Positions 43,645-53,525 are shown, counted from the stretch's first letter. The stretch: DNA of 64,000 nucleotides from Chitinispirillales bacterium ANBcel5 (GCA_029688955.1 JARUKZ010000010.1:1-64000), one strand, 5' to 3'. The notes: generated by a model not told the origin, from the sequence alone. Translations and numbers: made by a program.

Positions 43645-45143
43645 AGTCCAGCCTCAATCTGATGTTTAAATTGAACGATCGCCTCGCTAATGGAAGCGGC
43701 CATTGTGTCCTGAATTTTTTTATCATTCAAAAGTTTTTCCTCTGCAGGATTAGAAATAAAACCAGCTTCAATCAGCACAGAGGGCATATACGCTCCGTTT
43801 AGAACCCAAAAATTTGCTTGTCCCACACCAAGGTGCAGCTTTGGCATATAGTTGGAAACAGGCCCTGTTGAAAGAGTTTGGTCTATCAAAATACATAAGT
43901 CCTGACTCAGTCTGAGGTATTCGTTGCCCGCAAGATCGATTAAAATATTTTGCAGGTTATCGTAGTTTTTGGGCTTATCCTCAAACTCAATTACAGCATT
44001 CTCTCTCATAGCCGCAAGCCGTTCGTGCTCATTTCGAGCCTGTGAGAGAAAATATACTTTGTACCCTCTGGTAGTCTCTCTTCTTTCCCTGGAGCCGGGG
44101 ACTGCATTTGCGTGAACACTTATGAACAGATCGGCTTTCTTGTCATTCGCAAATTGAGTACGCTCCGCTAAGGGTATAAATTCATCCTTTTCCCTGGTCA
44201 TATAAACGGTGAATCCAGCCGTTTCCAGATGTTTTCTGATTGCTAAGCACAGCTCAAGTACCACAGTTTTCTCTTTGGTCCCACCGGGCCCAATAGCGCC
44301 GGGATCCCTGCCACCATGCCCGGGATCTAAAACTATTGTCTCAAGCCTCGGAATCTCTATATGTGCAGGAAAACCAGCAGTATTCTCTTTAGACTCAAGG
44401 GCAGCGAGAGTAAATCCAATGGTGTTTGATTCCTTAGTGTACTGTAATTGCGATTTTTCAACGGGTTTATTAAGGCGAAAGGATATCTGGGATGAATTTT
44501 GGTACTGAACAGCAAATATCGAATCAATGAACCCGCCAGCCGTACTGTTATCAATGTTTTTAGCATTAATAGTTGCGTCAGAAAAAGTAATAGAGAGATC
44601 TGGGTGGATATAGCTTATTTCAAATTCAACAGTTTCTGTTACGCCGATATTTACTCTGGTTTCGTTTTCAGCAAAACTACATTGAACCGATTGAATAGTA
44701 TACGATGATAAGCGAGGAGAGGATTGAATCAAAAGAGTATTACTGTCGGTTTTGTATTCAATAGAGGTGGAAGGAAATTTTGAATTAAACACTTCAAGCA
44801 ATGTGCTTAGCGGTAAATACAGTGCACCACCTCTTCTTAGAGGAGAAACAGAGAGCTGATAAATTGAGCTATCTGAACTATAGAATGCAACATCCTGGGA
44901 GAAAGTGAGTTGTACTTGATCCTTAACTACAGTTAAACGCTGAGCAAAGGCTCTCCAGCGAAAGGTTGCACCCGCTTTAACAGCTAAATCAGATACCGAC
45001 ACCCACCGAACACCGGAGTGAGAGATGGACCGTACAGCTGTTTTTTTTCCATCCGGCTCATGAGTAACCGAGATGTTTGCATAAAGCGTTGCTGCCCAAA
45101 GTAGCAACATCAGAACCGAACTGAAGAGTGGCACCTTATTCAT
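43641..45143 (-). CDS. N-acetylmuramoyl-L-alanine amidase with N-terminal AMIN-type region
   Basis: This is a 500-residue protein with a signal peptide (~1-22). Residues ~25-130 resemble the copper-amine-oxidase-N/stalk fold (GVRWVSVSDLAVKAGATFRW, YLPLSTLLEVF). Residues ~145-250 are an AMIN-like beta domain. Residues ~265-495 are an Amidase_3 catalytic domain with zinc ligands in VLDPGHGGRDPGA, the Glu of VVLELCL and FISVHANA, and the catalytic Glu in SVLIEAGFISNPAEE. It cuts septal peptidoglycan during daughter-cell separation, in the periplasm. It sits between smpB and murI in a tight three-gene operon. Confidence 0.92.
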   Translation of the reverse strand: MNKVPLFSSVLMLLLWAATLYANISVTHEPDGKKTAVRSISHSGVRWVSVSDLAVKAGATFRWRAFAQRLTVVKDQVQLTFSQDVAFYSSDSSIYQLSVSPLRRGGALYLPLSTLLEVFNSKFPSTSIEYKTDSNTLLIQSSPRLSSYTIQSVQCSFAENETRVNIGVTETVEFEISYIHPDLSITFSDATINAKNIDNSTAGGFIDSIFAVQYQNSSQISFRLNKPVEKSQLQYTKESNTIGFTLAALESKENTAGFPAHIEIPRLETIVLDPGHGGRDPGAIGPGGTKEKTVVLELCLAIRKHLETAGFTVYMTREKDEFIPLAERTQFANDKKADLFISVHANAVPGSRERRETTRGYKVYFLSQARNEHERLAAMRENAVIEFEDKPKNYDNLQNILIDLAGNEYLRLSQDLCILIDQTLSTGPVSNYMPKLHLGVGQANFWVLNGAYMPSVLIEAGFISNPAEEKLLNDKKIQDTMAASISEAIVQFKHQIEAGL

Positions 45144-45145
45144 TA

Positions 45146-45592
45146 CTATCGACGACTTTTCATTAATTGTGCAATTCGTCTATTTGATTCTTTTTCTGCG
45201 ATTTTCTGACGTTTATCATGTTTCTTACGCCCTCTGCACAATCCTAACTCAATTTTAACCCACTGATTTTTAAAGTATATAGAAAGAGGAATCAATGTAA
45301 GTTGTTTTCTTTGCACCTCACTGCACAAATGCTCGATTTGCCTTTTATGCAAAAGTAGCTTGCGACGTCTGTAGGGATCTGGAGTATAAAGCCCGGACTG
45401 GTCGTAGGTACTTACATGCAAGTGGTTAATGAATATTTCGCCCCTGATGCATTGAGCATAACTGTCCATAAGATTGACTTTTCCGGCACGCAGAGACTTC
45501 ACCTCTGCCCCGGAAAGAAGAATTCCTGATTCAACCTTCTCGAGAATATCATAATCACGGTATGCTTTTTTATTTCTGGCTATAATTTTCAT
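45146..45592 (-). CDS. smpB: SsrA-binding protein SmpB
   Basis: This is a 148-residue protein. It has the OB-barrel with ARNKKAYRDYDILEKVESGI, the LSGAEVKSLRAGKVNL strand and a basic C-terminal tail (KKHDKRQKIAEKESNRRI) that enters the ribosome A site. It partners tmRNA in trans-translation. No tmRNA gene is visible in the adjacent 200 bp. Confidence 0.96.
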   Translation of the reverse strand: MKIIARNKKAYRDYDILEKVESGILLSGAEVKSLRAGKVNLMDSYAQCIRGEIFINHLHVSTYDQSGLYTPDPYRRRKLLLHKRQIEHLCSEVQRKQLTLIPLSIYFKNQWVKIELGLCRGRKKHDKRQKIAEKESNRRIAQLMKSRR

Positions 45593-45800
45593 GTGTTGAA
45601 AAATAGTTCCCGAATAAAGTTAATGGCAAAAAATGTATGTGCTACCCTACAGGCTAAACCTGCATAAGTTGTGTTTTACCCAGATTTTGCTAACAACCTC
45701 TTCCATACCTTTATTAATTTAAAACAAGCCCCTGGTAATTCAAAAGTATAAAACATGCTTACGTTTATTACGGTCCACATAATGGAATAAGGAGTCAGCT

Positions 45801-46145
45801 ATGGAAAACTGCCTTTTTTGTAAGATTATCAAAAACGAGATCCCAGCCCAAAAGGTTTATGAAAACTCCACCTGCATCATAATCAAAGATATCGACCCCC
45901 AGGCCCCAATGCACTACCTTGCCATTCCTAAACGCCATTATGAGGCAATACATCAAATCCCCGCTGAAGAAAAACATATTTGTTGTGATCTTTTCGATTC
46001 AATATCAATGTTTCTCACAAAAGAAGGATTGGATCAAAAAGGATACCGCCTGGTCTTAAACTCCGGTAAAAATGCCGGGCAAAGTGTATTTCACATTCAT
46101 GTACATATTTTAAGCGGTCGTGAAATGCACTGGCCACCAGGATAA
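45801..46145 (+). CDS. HIT family (HINT-type) hydrolase
   Basis: This is a 114-residue protein. The N-terminal CLFCKIIKNEIPAQKVYE and the histidine triad HIHVHILSG (H-x-H-x-H) identify it. Enzymes of this branch hydrolyse purine nucleoside phosphoramidates such as AMP-lysine. It has a good ribosome site (AATAAGGAGTCAGCT). It is a single gene transcribed against its neighbours. Confidence 0.95.
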   Translation: MENCLFCKIIKNEIPAQKVYENSTCIIIKDIDPQAPMHYLAIPKRHYEAIHQIPAEEKHICCDLFDSISMFLTKEGLDQKGYRLVLNSGKNAGQSVFHIHVHILSGREMHWPPG

Positions 46146-46159
46146 TTTCCACATCCAAT

Positions 46160-46336
46160 CTAATTCATATCAGCTTTCAGAACATGAGTAGTCTGGTCTT
46201 CGGTATTAAACCAAAAAAGCACATAGTTTTCATAGACTGTAAAACAGTCATTGAAATTTTGCCTGTAACTGCAGGGAAAGATCTTTTTGTATTGCCTTTT
46301 TGCCAGACTGATTAATTTATCTTTAGTTTCTTCCAT
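46160..46336 (-). CDS. 58-residue small hypothetical protein
   Basis: An ATG at 46336 sits 6 bp after AGGAAG. The frame codes for a basic/aromatic protein: METKDKLI-like start (MEETKDKLISLAKR), then FPCSYRQNFNDCFTVYENY, LFWFNTEDQTTHVLKADMN. The composition is that of a real small soluble protein, with two cysteines nine residues apart. I do not recognise a family. It lies between the HIT gene (convergent) and ftsZ and could be read from its own promoter or by read-through from ftsZ past the hairpin at 46361. Confidence 0.55.
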   Translation of the reverse strand: MEETKDKLISLAKRQYKKIFPCSYRQNFNDCFTVYENYVLFWFNTEDQTTHVLKADMN

Positions 46337-46360
46337 TTACACTTCCTGAATAAACCTTAT

Positions 46361-46397
46361 AGACGGGTGTAGGCAGTTTTTTTGCATACACCCGTCT
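46361..46397 (-). terminator. Hairpin ending the dcw transcript after ftsZ
   Basis: A perfect 11-bp stem, AGACGGGTGTA/TACACCCGTCT, lies 10 bp after the ftsZ stop. The A-rich loop and lack of a following T-run make it a probable but not classic terminator. Confidence 0.55.
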
Positions 46398-46406
46398 AGG
46401 TACTTT

Positions 46407-47762
46407 CTACTGCATCTGTTTTCTAAGAAATGTTGGGACATCCATGTCATCTTCGTACTGAGTAATAACGCTTCCTTTTGAAACATATACTCTTGCCTCT
46501 TTTCGAATGTCTTCCTTTTTTAAGAAAGCAGGTAACTCAAGAGGTGTATTGCTTTGGCTCTCCTCATTAGAGTCCTCGTTTATCATTGTTTCATTGGTCT
46601 CTTGTATATCAGTGGTTTCTATCGTTTGATCTGCAACCTCTGAATCAGACGGAGGAGGAACTACTTCCTTCTGTTTTTCCTTAGGTGCCAGAGGCATAGA
46701 AAGTTGCTCTACTTTTTTCTCTGATTCCTTTTTGTTTGGAGGAAGTTTAACAGCCATTTTTGGAGCATGCATTTCGTTTCGTTTTCTGTCGATCTCTTCA
46801 TCGTTAAACCCTGTAGCGATAACGGTGACTCTAATTTCCCCATTTAATGAGTTATCGGTTACAGCACCAAAAATGATATTTACATCGGCATCTTCACCCA
46901 CAGCATCATAGACAGTCTGAGTTGCATCACTTACATCGTAAAGAGTCATGTCCTCACCGCCAGAGATATTTATAAGAATACCACGTGCCCCATTGATAGA
47001 GATATCATCTAAAAGAGGGCTATTGATGGCAGTATCGGCAGCAAGAACAGCACGATTTTCACCTTCAGCATGCCCTGTACCCATAAGAGCATCCCCCATG
47101 CCCTTCATTATTGTTTTCACATCTGCAAAGTCCAAATTCACCAGTCCATGTACAGATATGAGATCAGAGATACCCTTTGTAGCCTGATAAAGGACTTCAT
47201 CGGCAGTTTTAAAAGCATCAATTAAAGATGTTGATCTATCAACTATTGTAAGAAGTTTTTGATTAGGAATAACAATAATTGTATCTACATTTCTTCTAAG
47301 ATCTTCTATTCCCTTATGGGCATTTTTATCCCTTACTTTCCCTTCAAAAAGAAACGGTCTGGTTACAATTGCCACGGTAAGAATACCCATTTCCTGGGCG
47401 ATTTCGGCAACAACAGGTGCTCCACCAGTTCCGGTTCCACCACCCATTCCAGCAGTAATGAAAACCATATCTGCTCCTTCAAGCACAGCGGAGATTTTGT
47501 CTTTATCCTCCTCCATTGCCAGTCTTCCAACTTCAGGGTTGGCGCCAGCACCGAGTCCCTTTGTGACCCTTTCCCCAATCTGTATTCGATGAGCAGCATT
47601 GTTGTTATCCAACGCCATAGCATCAGTATTGACGGAAATAAATTCAACACCAGTCAAGCCTGAAGAAATCATTCTGTTAACTGCATTCCCTCCGGCTCCC
47701 CCAACTCCTATTACCTTCATTTTTGCGATTGTGTCGAAGTTTTCATCCATCTGAAACACCAT
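46407..47762 (-). CDS. ftsZ: Cell division protein FtsZ
   Basis: This is a 451-residue protein from the ATG at 47762, which follows GAGGGAGG. An in-frame TTG at 47777 would overlap this site. The GTPase domain has [15 protein letters not shown], the tubulin signature [13 protein letters not shown] and the T7 loop [12 protein letters not shown] ~110-residue acidic/Pro-rich linker separates it from the C-terminal conserved peptide [10 protein letters not shown], which binds FtsA. It polymerises into the Z ring. It is the last gene of the dcw run. Confidence 0.97.
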   Translation of the reverse strand: MVFQMDENFDTIAKMKVIGVGGAGGNAVNRMISSGLTGVEFISVNTDAMALDNNNAAHRIQIGERVTKGLGAGANPEVGRLAMEEDKDKISAVLEGADMVFITAGMGGGTGTGGAPVVAEIAQEMGILTVAIVTRPFLFEGKVRDKNAHKGIEDLRRNVDTIIVIPNQKLLTIVDRSTSLIDAFKTADEVLYQATKGISDLISVHGLVNLDFADVKTIMKGMGDALMGTGHAEGENRAVLAADTAINSPLLDDISINGARGILINISGGEDMTLYDVSDATQTVYDAVGEDADVNIIFGAVTDNSLNGEIRVTVIATGFNDEEIDRKRNEMHAPKMAVKLPPNKKESEKKVEQLSMPLAPKEKQKEVVPPPSDSEVADQTIETTDIQETNETMINEDSNEESQSNTPLELPAFLKKEDIRKEARVYVSKGSVITQYEDDMDVPTFLRKQMQ

Positions 47763-47824
47763 AAATCCCTCCCTCAAGGTTTTGGTGATATGTGAAATAG
47801 TTCAATTATCAATTTCAAAAAAAA

Positions 47825-49060
47825 TCAAAAGAATTCTTTTACCCATGTTTTCATTCTATCCAGTATCTTCTTAAAATTATCTTCACCTGAAAGGCTCTTT
47901 TTGCCTTTGCGGGTCTTGAAGTTTTCTTTTCCATACATACAAAGGCCAATACCGGTCGAGTGAAGAGGTGATTTGGCTGCCTCCGTTAACCCCCCAAAGC
48001 CATCAGGTAATCCCAGTTTAACTGGCATTTCAAATACTTTTTCAGCAAGTTCCTGTACCCCCTCCATCAAAGATCCACCGCCAGTTAAAACTACGCCGGC
48101 TCCCAGCATATCAGAATAATCTGTTCTTTTTATTTCTCTCAATGCAAGTGACAGAATCTCCTCCATTCTGGGCTCAATTATTGAAGCAAGCACAGCTTTT
48201 GATACTTCACGCTGTTCGCGTCCCCCAACACCGGGTACACTAATGAATTCATCACCCTTAACAAGTGGCGTATAGGCGCATCCATATTGCTTTTTAATCT
48301 CCTCAGCCCTATCTACCGGGGTACGAATTCCAATGGCAATATCACTGGTTACATTTTTACCACCCAAGCCCACTACTGCAGTATGTCGTATACTTTCATC
48401 AAAATAGATAGCTATATCGGTGGTTCCACCACCCATATCAAGTAGTGCGACACCAAGTTCCTTTTCATCATTTTCAAGTACCGAATAACACGATGCAAGT
48501 GGTTCAAGTACAAGATCAATCACTTTCAGTCCGGCCTTATCAACACTTTTGAAGATATTTTGAGCACTAGTTACAGCTCCGGTAATGATATGAACCTGGG
48601 TTTCAAGCCTAACACCACACATTCCTATAGGGTCTTTTATTCCCTTTTGATCATCTACAATAAATTCCTGAGGTATAACATGAAGAATTTCTCTATCCAT
48701 TGGAATTGAAACTGCCTTAGCAGCATCTATAGCTCTCACCACATCAAGTTCGGTAATTTCGTTATCATCCCTTGATATAGCCACCACCCCTTTACTATTA
48801 ATGGCTCTTATATGATCACCAGCAATACCTACCCATACCGAATCCACATCAACACCTGCCATCAATTCAGCTTCTTCGACGGCCTTTTGAATGGACCTTA
48901 CAGTTTTATCTATATTTACTACTACTCCCTTACGCAATCCATCTGAGGGGCTTACTCCAACACCAACGATCTTTAATTCACCACTTGAATCAAGTTCACT
49001 TATTATACAAGCTATTTTTGTAGTACCTATATCCAAGCCAACAAAAACATTATCTTCCAT
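47825..49060 (-). CDS. ftsA: Cell division protein FtsA
   Basis: This is a 411-residue actin-fold protein. It has GLDIGTTKIACII (phosphate 1), the SHS2/1C region, LLDMGGGTTDIAIY (phosphate 2), VLTGGGSLMEGV (adenosine), and a C-terminal amphipathic helix LDRMKTWVKEFF for membrane attachment. It anchors FtsZ to the membrane. It lies 35 bp after ftsQ and 62 bp before ftsZ. Confidence 0.96.
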   Translation of the reverse strand: MEDNVFVGLDIGTTKIACIISELDSSGELKIVGVGVSPSDGLRKGVVVNIDKTVRSIQKAVEEAELMAGVDVDSVWVGIAGDHIRAINSKGVVAISRDDNEITELDVVRAIDAAKAVSIPMDREILHVIPQEFIVDDQKGIKDPIGMCGVRLETQVHIITGAVTSAQNIFKSVDKAGLKVIDLVLEPLASCYSVLENDEKELGVALLDMGGGTTDIAIYFDESIRHTAVVGLGGKNVTSDIAIGIRTPVDRAEEIKKQYGCAYTPLVKGDEFISVPGVGGREQREVSKAVLASIIEPRMEEILSLALREIKRTDYSDMLGAGVVLTGGGSLMEGVQELAEKVFEMPVKLGLPDGFGGLTEAAKSPLHSTGIGLCMYGKENFKTRKGKKSLSGEDNFKKILDRMKTWVKEFF

Positions 49061-49095
49061 TTTTACTCTTCCCTTTCCCCAACATTTCGTAGCCC

Positions 49096-49920
49096 CTAAT
49101 CCCTGTTTTCCATTCTTACAAAAGCCATATGTTGAAAGCTTAAATTTACAACAGAAGGCGTTTGATTTGCTGAACTCAACAGTTTTCTCATTTTCGCTGC
49201 TTTGTTCAACTGAGACTGAATGTCTTTAATTGTTGCTATATATTGAATTCCAGAGCCCTGGAAATTGAAAGTTAGTTCACCCTGTTTACCTATGTTTATT
49301 GTAGCCATTTGTTTATAAAAGTTTTCTCCTATTTCATGGGCAGAATCTATAAACTTTAGCACCTGTTCTAAATAGTTCTCACGTACTCTGTTACTATCGA
49401 TGTATTCTGCTATGCCTGATAGTACAGGAACTTCATAAAATTCACCTTTAGAAGTTGGAAAAATGAATCCATCCCTATCCATAAGCACCATTTTGTTTAA
49501 AGGAATCATTGCAACAGGTTTTCGTCTTGTTATAGTAATGCTTAAAACACCATCGATTCCCCTTCGAACACGAACGTGTTCTACACCCGGCAATGTCAGT
49601 AAGGCGTCCCGAATATCCCTGGTACTGATATTATAAATCTTATCTGTAAGCAAGGTATCAATATGAGTCATAATATCGTTTTCTATCTCTTTATTAGTTC
49701 CATAGACTCTGATACTGGTAACATCCAGCAGATCTGATTCATCAATAGCTTCAATAGCATACTGAATCCCTCTTCGTGCACCCTTAAAAGTAAACCAGAG
49801 AAACGGTATAATTATAGCGATTAAGAGAAAGAGCCTGAAAAAGAGTTTTTTACGTTTCTTTCTTATTTCCTCTTTTTTTTTCTGATTTTTCCTGTAATTT
49901 GCTCCGACTCTTTTACCCAC
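49096..49920 (-). CDS. ftsQ: Cell division protein FtsQ/DivIB
   Basis: This is a 274-residue protein with a very basic cytoplasmic N-terminus (KKKEEIRKKRKKLFF) and one membrane helix (LFLLIAIIIPFLWFTF). The POTRA domain follows (DVTSIRVYGTNKEIENDIM, LPGVEHVRVRRGIDGVLSITI). The beta domain has a RKPVAMIPLN strand. It links FtsL/FtsB-type proteins with the Z ring. Its start overlaps the murC stop by 8 bp. murB and ddl, which often sit here, are absent. Confidence 0.92.
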   Translation of the reverse strand: MGKRVGANYRKNQKKKEEIRKKRKKLFFRLFLLIAIIIPFLWFTFKGARRGIQYAIEAIDESDLLDVTSIRVYGTNKEIENDIMTHIDTLLTDKIYNISTRDIRDALLTLPGVEHVRVRRGIDGVLSITITRRKPVAMIPLNKMVLMDRDGFIFPTSKGEFYEVPVLSGIAEYIDSNRVRENYLEQVLKFIDSAHEIGENFYKQMATINIGKQGELTFNFQGSGIQYIATIKDIQSQLNKAAKMRKLLSSANQTPSVVNLSFQHMAFVRMENRD

Positions 49921-51286
49921 GCTTCAATTCCTCTGCAAACTGTGCTGCTATTTGCCATATATCTCCTGCACCCATAAAAACCACAGCATCTCCAGCCCCT
50001 ACACAGGCGTTTAATTTAGTGATAATTGCTGTCTTCTCAACATAATGAGCCTTTTTGTGTCCTAACGAATCGATATGATCAATTATCAGCTGAGAACTGA
50101 TCCCGTCTAAAGGTTTCTCCCTCGCTTTAAATATATCGGTTATCACAACCTGATCAGCCAAGCATAAGCTTGAAGCAAAACCTCTGGCAAAATCTCTGGT
50201 TCTACTATATAAATGAGGTTGAAACACCGCGATAATTCTGTTATAATTTCCATGTGCAGCGGCATTGAGAGTAGCTTTAATCTCTCCTGGATGATGAGCA
50301 TAATCATCAATAACCGTCACAGAAGAAGACCCGGTATTTAAAATATCATACCTTCTCTTTACTCCCTGAAATCCTGCCAAAGTCTTTTTTATTTTTTCTA
50401 TACCGATACCCATTTCTACAGCTACAGCAATAGATGCAAGTGAATTTCTGAGATTATGAGCACCAGGAATATTTATAGTGATTGACTCCGTAAAAACATT
50501 ATTTATAAAGAGATTAAATGTTGAAGCGGCATCTTTGTATTGAATGTTTTCAGCTCTGTAGAAAGCAGATTTATCAGTTCCGTAAGTAATAACAGTTCTG
50601 CTTATTTGGGGAATAATACCCCTAACAACAGGATCATCAACACATGCTACTACCGCTCCATAAAAGGGAACTTTCTCTGTAAATCTGATAAATGTATCTT
50701 TTATATCTTCAAAATCTTTATAACAATCAAGATGATCTGCTTCAATATTGGTAATAACAGCCATTGAGGGATTCATTGCAAGAAAAGATCTATCGTATTC
50801 ATCTGCTTCCGCTATAAGCAATCTGCTTTTACCAACAATAGCATGAGCCCCTGTATTTCTTAACATTCCACCAACTAAAACAGTAGGGGAAGCATCAGCA
50901 TCAGAAAATATCGATCCAGCCAAAGACGTTGTTGTGGTCTTACCATGTGTCCCAGCTATACAAACTGAGAAATACTTTTTCATAATATCTCCCAGTACCT
51001 CAGCCCTGCGCATTACAGGTATCCCTTTATTTACAGCATATACCCTTTCAAGATTATCATCTCTCACTGCACTGGAATACACAAGCAACTCAGCTTCTTT
51101 AACGAGTTGCGGGGAGTGATCGTACTGAATTTTTATACCCAATGAAGCAAGTCGTTTGGTTTCCGCAGAACATGCCTTGTCACTTCCTGTTACCGTATGT
51201 CCACTAACATGAAGTACTTCAGCAAGTGGGCACATTCCAGCCCCACCGACACCGACCATATGTATTTTTTTCACAAACTGCTTCAT
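49913..51286 (-). CDS. murC: UDP-N-acetylmuramate--L-alanine ligase
   Basis: This is a 457-residue Mur ligase. It has the N-terminal Rossmann site HMVGVGGAGMCPLAEVL, the ATP site IAGTHGKTTTTSL, the central EADEYDRSFL and the C-terminal DDYAHHPGEIKATL. It adds L-alanine to UDP-MurNAc. The length shows it is not a MurC-MurB fusion. It is coupled to murG (overlap 4 bp) and ftsQ. Confidence 0.96.
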   Translation of the reverse strand: MKQFVKKIHMVGVGGAGMCPLAEVLHVSGHTVTGSDKACSAETKRLASLGIKIQYDHSPQLVKEAELLVYSSAVRDDNLERVYAVNKGIPVMRRAEVLGDIMKKYFSVCIAGTHGKTTTTSLAGSIFSDADASPTVLVGGMLRNTGAHAIVGKSRLLIAEADEYDRSFLAMNPSMAVITNIEADHLDCYKDFEDIKDTFIRFTEKVPFYGAVVACVDDPVVRGIIPQISRTVITYGTDKSAFYRAENIQYKDAASTFNLFINNVFTESITINIPGAHNLRNSLASIAVAVEMGIGIEKIKKTLAGFQGVKRRYDILNTGSSSVTVIDDYAHHPGEIKATLNAAAHGNYNRIIAVFQPHLYSRTRDFARGFASSLCLADQVVITDIFKAREKPLDGISSQLIIDHIDSLGHKKAHYVEKTAIITKLNACVGAGDAVVFMGAGDIWQIAAQFAEELKRG

Positions 51287-52368
51287 GCCTCTATCCCCAA
51301 CTCTTGTGCAATTACTCCGGTTATTCTATTTACAGCATTTAAGGGTGCGTGATCAAGAGCTTTTCTACTCATTTTCTCAAATAACTGGTCATCATCAAGC
51401 ACTCTTATTGCAGCTTCCTCAATCTCTCTTGAATTCTTAAAATGGTTATATCTAAAGGCCCATCCCTGATTTCGAACTATACCGGCATTTACCCACTGTA
51501 CGTTATCCTGAGCTTTCGTTAAAGGTGTCAGTATACTTGGCAAACCGAAATAGGATATTTCGGCGAGTATGTCAGCTTTACTTCTCGAAACAACTACTCT
51601 TGAAGCAGCAAGATAGGGATATCTGTCCTTTAAAGAAGAAAAAACGAAAGCAGCAGGGTATAATCTAAACTTATCCCTGATTCTATTGCAATCATCTGCT
51701 CCTGTCTGCCATACTACCTGAGCACCATATTTAAGCCAATTTTTAACTATCGGTATCAGCGAGGTATTTAAATCGTGAACTCTCTCCTCCCCACAGCAGA
51801 TTAGTATTGTTTTTTTATTCTTATCAAATCCTTGTGGGTAATAGGACTTTTCATAATCCCCAGAAACTGGCTTTACCGGTATACCGGTAACTTCGGTCTC
51901 TCCGTTAAGGTTCTTTGACTGAGGTAATCCAAGAAATACCCTTCTTGCTCCTGAAGCAAATATTCTATTAACAGGATCTGCAACAGAGTTATTTTCCATT
52001 AAGTAGTACGGGACAGATTTAAGCCTTGCAGCAGCAAGAATTGGTGCTGTTTCAAAACCGCCAAACGCAAACACTGCTCCTGGCTTTTCCCTACTCAGAA
52101 GTTTGCTGTAATGAAAAAACTCTGTGGCAAACTTAAGATAAGAATGCTTGAAATACTGTTTTTCTTTTCTAAAGTTAAACAAGGATATTCTATGTTTTTT
52201 GCAGAAATCAGCTTCTCGTTTTCTTCCACTACCTATCCACGATAATACTATATTACATGAACGCCGACGTAATTCCAAAGCAACAGAAATAGCCGGTATG
52301 CAACGCTCTTCAAGCCCTGCTGTAGCAAATATTACTTTATTGGAATTTACAGTCTTTTTGTTTTTCAT
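51283..52368 (-). CDS. murG: Divergent MurG-like glycosyltransferase
   Basis: This is a 361-residue protein in the murG position, overlapping ftsW and murC by 4 bp each. The two-domain GT-B outline is MurG-like: AVFAFGGFETAPILAAA (canonical GFGGYxSGP), LMENNSVADPVNRI (canonical HEQNxxPGxxNR), TEVTGIPVKP (canonical TGNPVR), AEISYFGLPSILTPL and an NVQWVNA near the DHQxxNA site. But key loops are changed. The N-terminal GGTGGH is replaced by ATAGLEERC, GGSxGA by CCGEERV, and RAGA by RSKA. It may be a diverged lipid II synthase, an inactive paralogue or an enzyme with a new acceptor. The symbol reflects position and fold; activity is uncertain. Confidence 0.75.
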   Translation of the reverse strand: MKNKKTVNSNKVIFATAGLEERCIPAISVALELRRRSCNIVLSWIGSGRKREADFCKKHRISLFNFRKEKQYFKHSYLKFATEFFHYSKLLSREKPGAVFAFGGFETAPILAAARLKSVPYYLMENNSVADPVNRIFASGARRVFLGLPQSKNLNGETEVTGIPVKPVSGDYEKSYYPQGFDKNKKTILICCGEERVHDLNTSLIPIVKNWLKYGAQVVWQTGADDCNRIRDKFRLYPAAFVFSSLKDRYPYLAASRVVVSRSKADILAEISYFGLPSILTPLTKAQDNVQWVNAGIVRNQGWAFRYNHFKNSREIEEAAIRVLDDDQLFEKMSRKALDHAPLNAVNRITGVIAQELGIEA

Positions 52369-53525
52369 CTTTTTTTCTTTTTCTTTTTTGGCGCTCCAAT
52401 GATGCCAGACAATTCCTTAACTGCAATTTCATCCCGTGTTTGACTGGATATGTTAAGAAGAATACCCATTGTACTCATTGTAAAAATAAGGCTCATACCA
52501 CCATAGCTGAGAAATGGCATTGGAACACCTGTAGTAGGAATAAGCCCTGTACTTACGCATGTATGAACAAGAAGATAGATAGTAACAGTTATTGTAAAAC
52601 CAAAGGCCATAACCTGACCTAATTTATCTCTGGCATTCAGAGAAATTTTTAAACCTCTGTAAATCATAAATACAAAAATGCAAAGTACGATAACCAACCC
52701 TATGAAACCGATCTCTTCACCAAGAATGGAAAAGGCGAAATCAGTGTGTGGCTCTGGCAAATAGAAATATTTCTGCTCCCCCCTGCCCAAACCCACTCCC
52801 AAAAGCCCCCCATTCCCCAATCCAACCAAAGATTGAAAAGTCTGGTAACCAAGATCCTCAACTCTATCAGGCATATTCAAAAACCCAAGCATTCTGTTTC
52901 GTCTGTAGGGTGTGTTAAAAACAAGTGCAAAAGAAACAGGCACTATGCTTACTATCATCAAAAAGATATGGGATACACGTGCACCCGATACAAATAAAAT
53001 CGATAATCCTATGAAGGTAAGAATTATAGCACTTGAAAAGTCAGGTTCAAGAACAATTAAGGATGCCATTATACATATTTTTGAAAGGTGTAGAAAAAAC
53101 ACCTTTCCTTTTTTTATTTCCGGCCCGGATTCCTCACATTTTCTGGCAAGATACATTATCATTACAACACGGGCTATGTCTGAAACCTGAAATCTTACAT
53201 TTCCAATTGTAATCCATCGTCTTGCACCATTTATTGCATGACTTTCTGGCAAAAACAGTACATAAATAAGTAATCCTATAGCAATCAAATAGAGTAGATT
53301 ACTTAACTTACCCCAAATATGATAATCTATATTGATAAAGAATATGAAACACAATAAAGCCAACAATGCTCTGTAAGCCTGCCGCGAAAGAAAGAAATCT
53401 GCTCCCCCGAATCTCTGATGTGCAAGTGCAAAAGATGAACTATAGACAAGAACAACACCCAAGCCAAGCAATAGTAGTGTTGCAGCAAAAAGCCCAAAGT
53501 CTATTTTTCCAAATTTTGCATTCAT
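52365..53525 (-). CDS. ftsW: SEDS peptidoglycan glycosyltransferase FtsW
   Basis: This is a 386-residue polytopic protein with about ten membrane helices. SEDS signatures are SHAINGARRWI, PDFSSAIILTFIGL, the essential-loop FSILGEEIGFIGL, and TTGVPMPFLSYGG near the end. It polymerises lipid II at the septum with FtsI. The C-terminus is a lysine run (KKKKKKR). The start overlaps the murD stop and the stop overlaps the murG start. Confidence 0.95.
   Translation of the reverse strand: MNAKFGKIDFGLFAATLLLLGLGVVLVYSSSFALAHQRFGGADFFLSRQAYRALLALLCFIFFINIDYHIWGKLSNLLYLIAIGLLIYVLFLPESHAINGARRWITIGNVRFQVSDIARVVMIMYLARKCEESGPEIKKGKVFFLHLSKICIMASLIVLEPDFSSAIILTFIGLSILFVSGARVSHIFLMIVSIVPVSFALVFNTPYRRNRMLGFLNMPDRVEDLGYQTFQSLVGLGNGGLLGVGLGRGEQKYFYLPEPHTDFAFSILGEEIGFIGLVIVLCIFVFMIYRGLKISLNARDKLGQVMAFGFTITVTIYLLVHTCVSTGLIPTTGVPMPFLSYGGMSLIFTMSTMGILLNISSQTRDEIAVKELSGIIGAPKKKKKKR

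Noticed and set aside
45593-45800. Gap beside smpB checked for tmRNA
   Set aside because: No tmRNA-like acceptor ends or tag frame could be seen.
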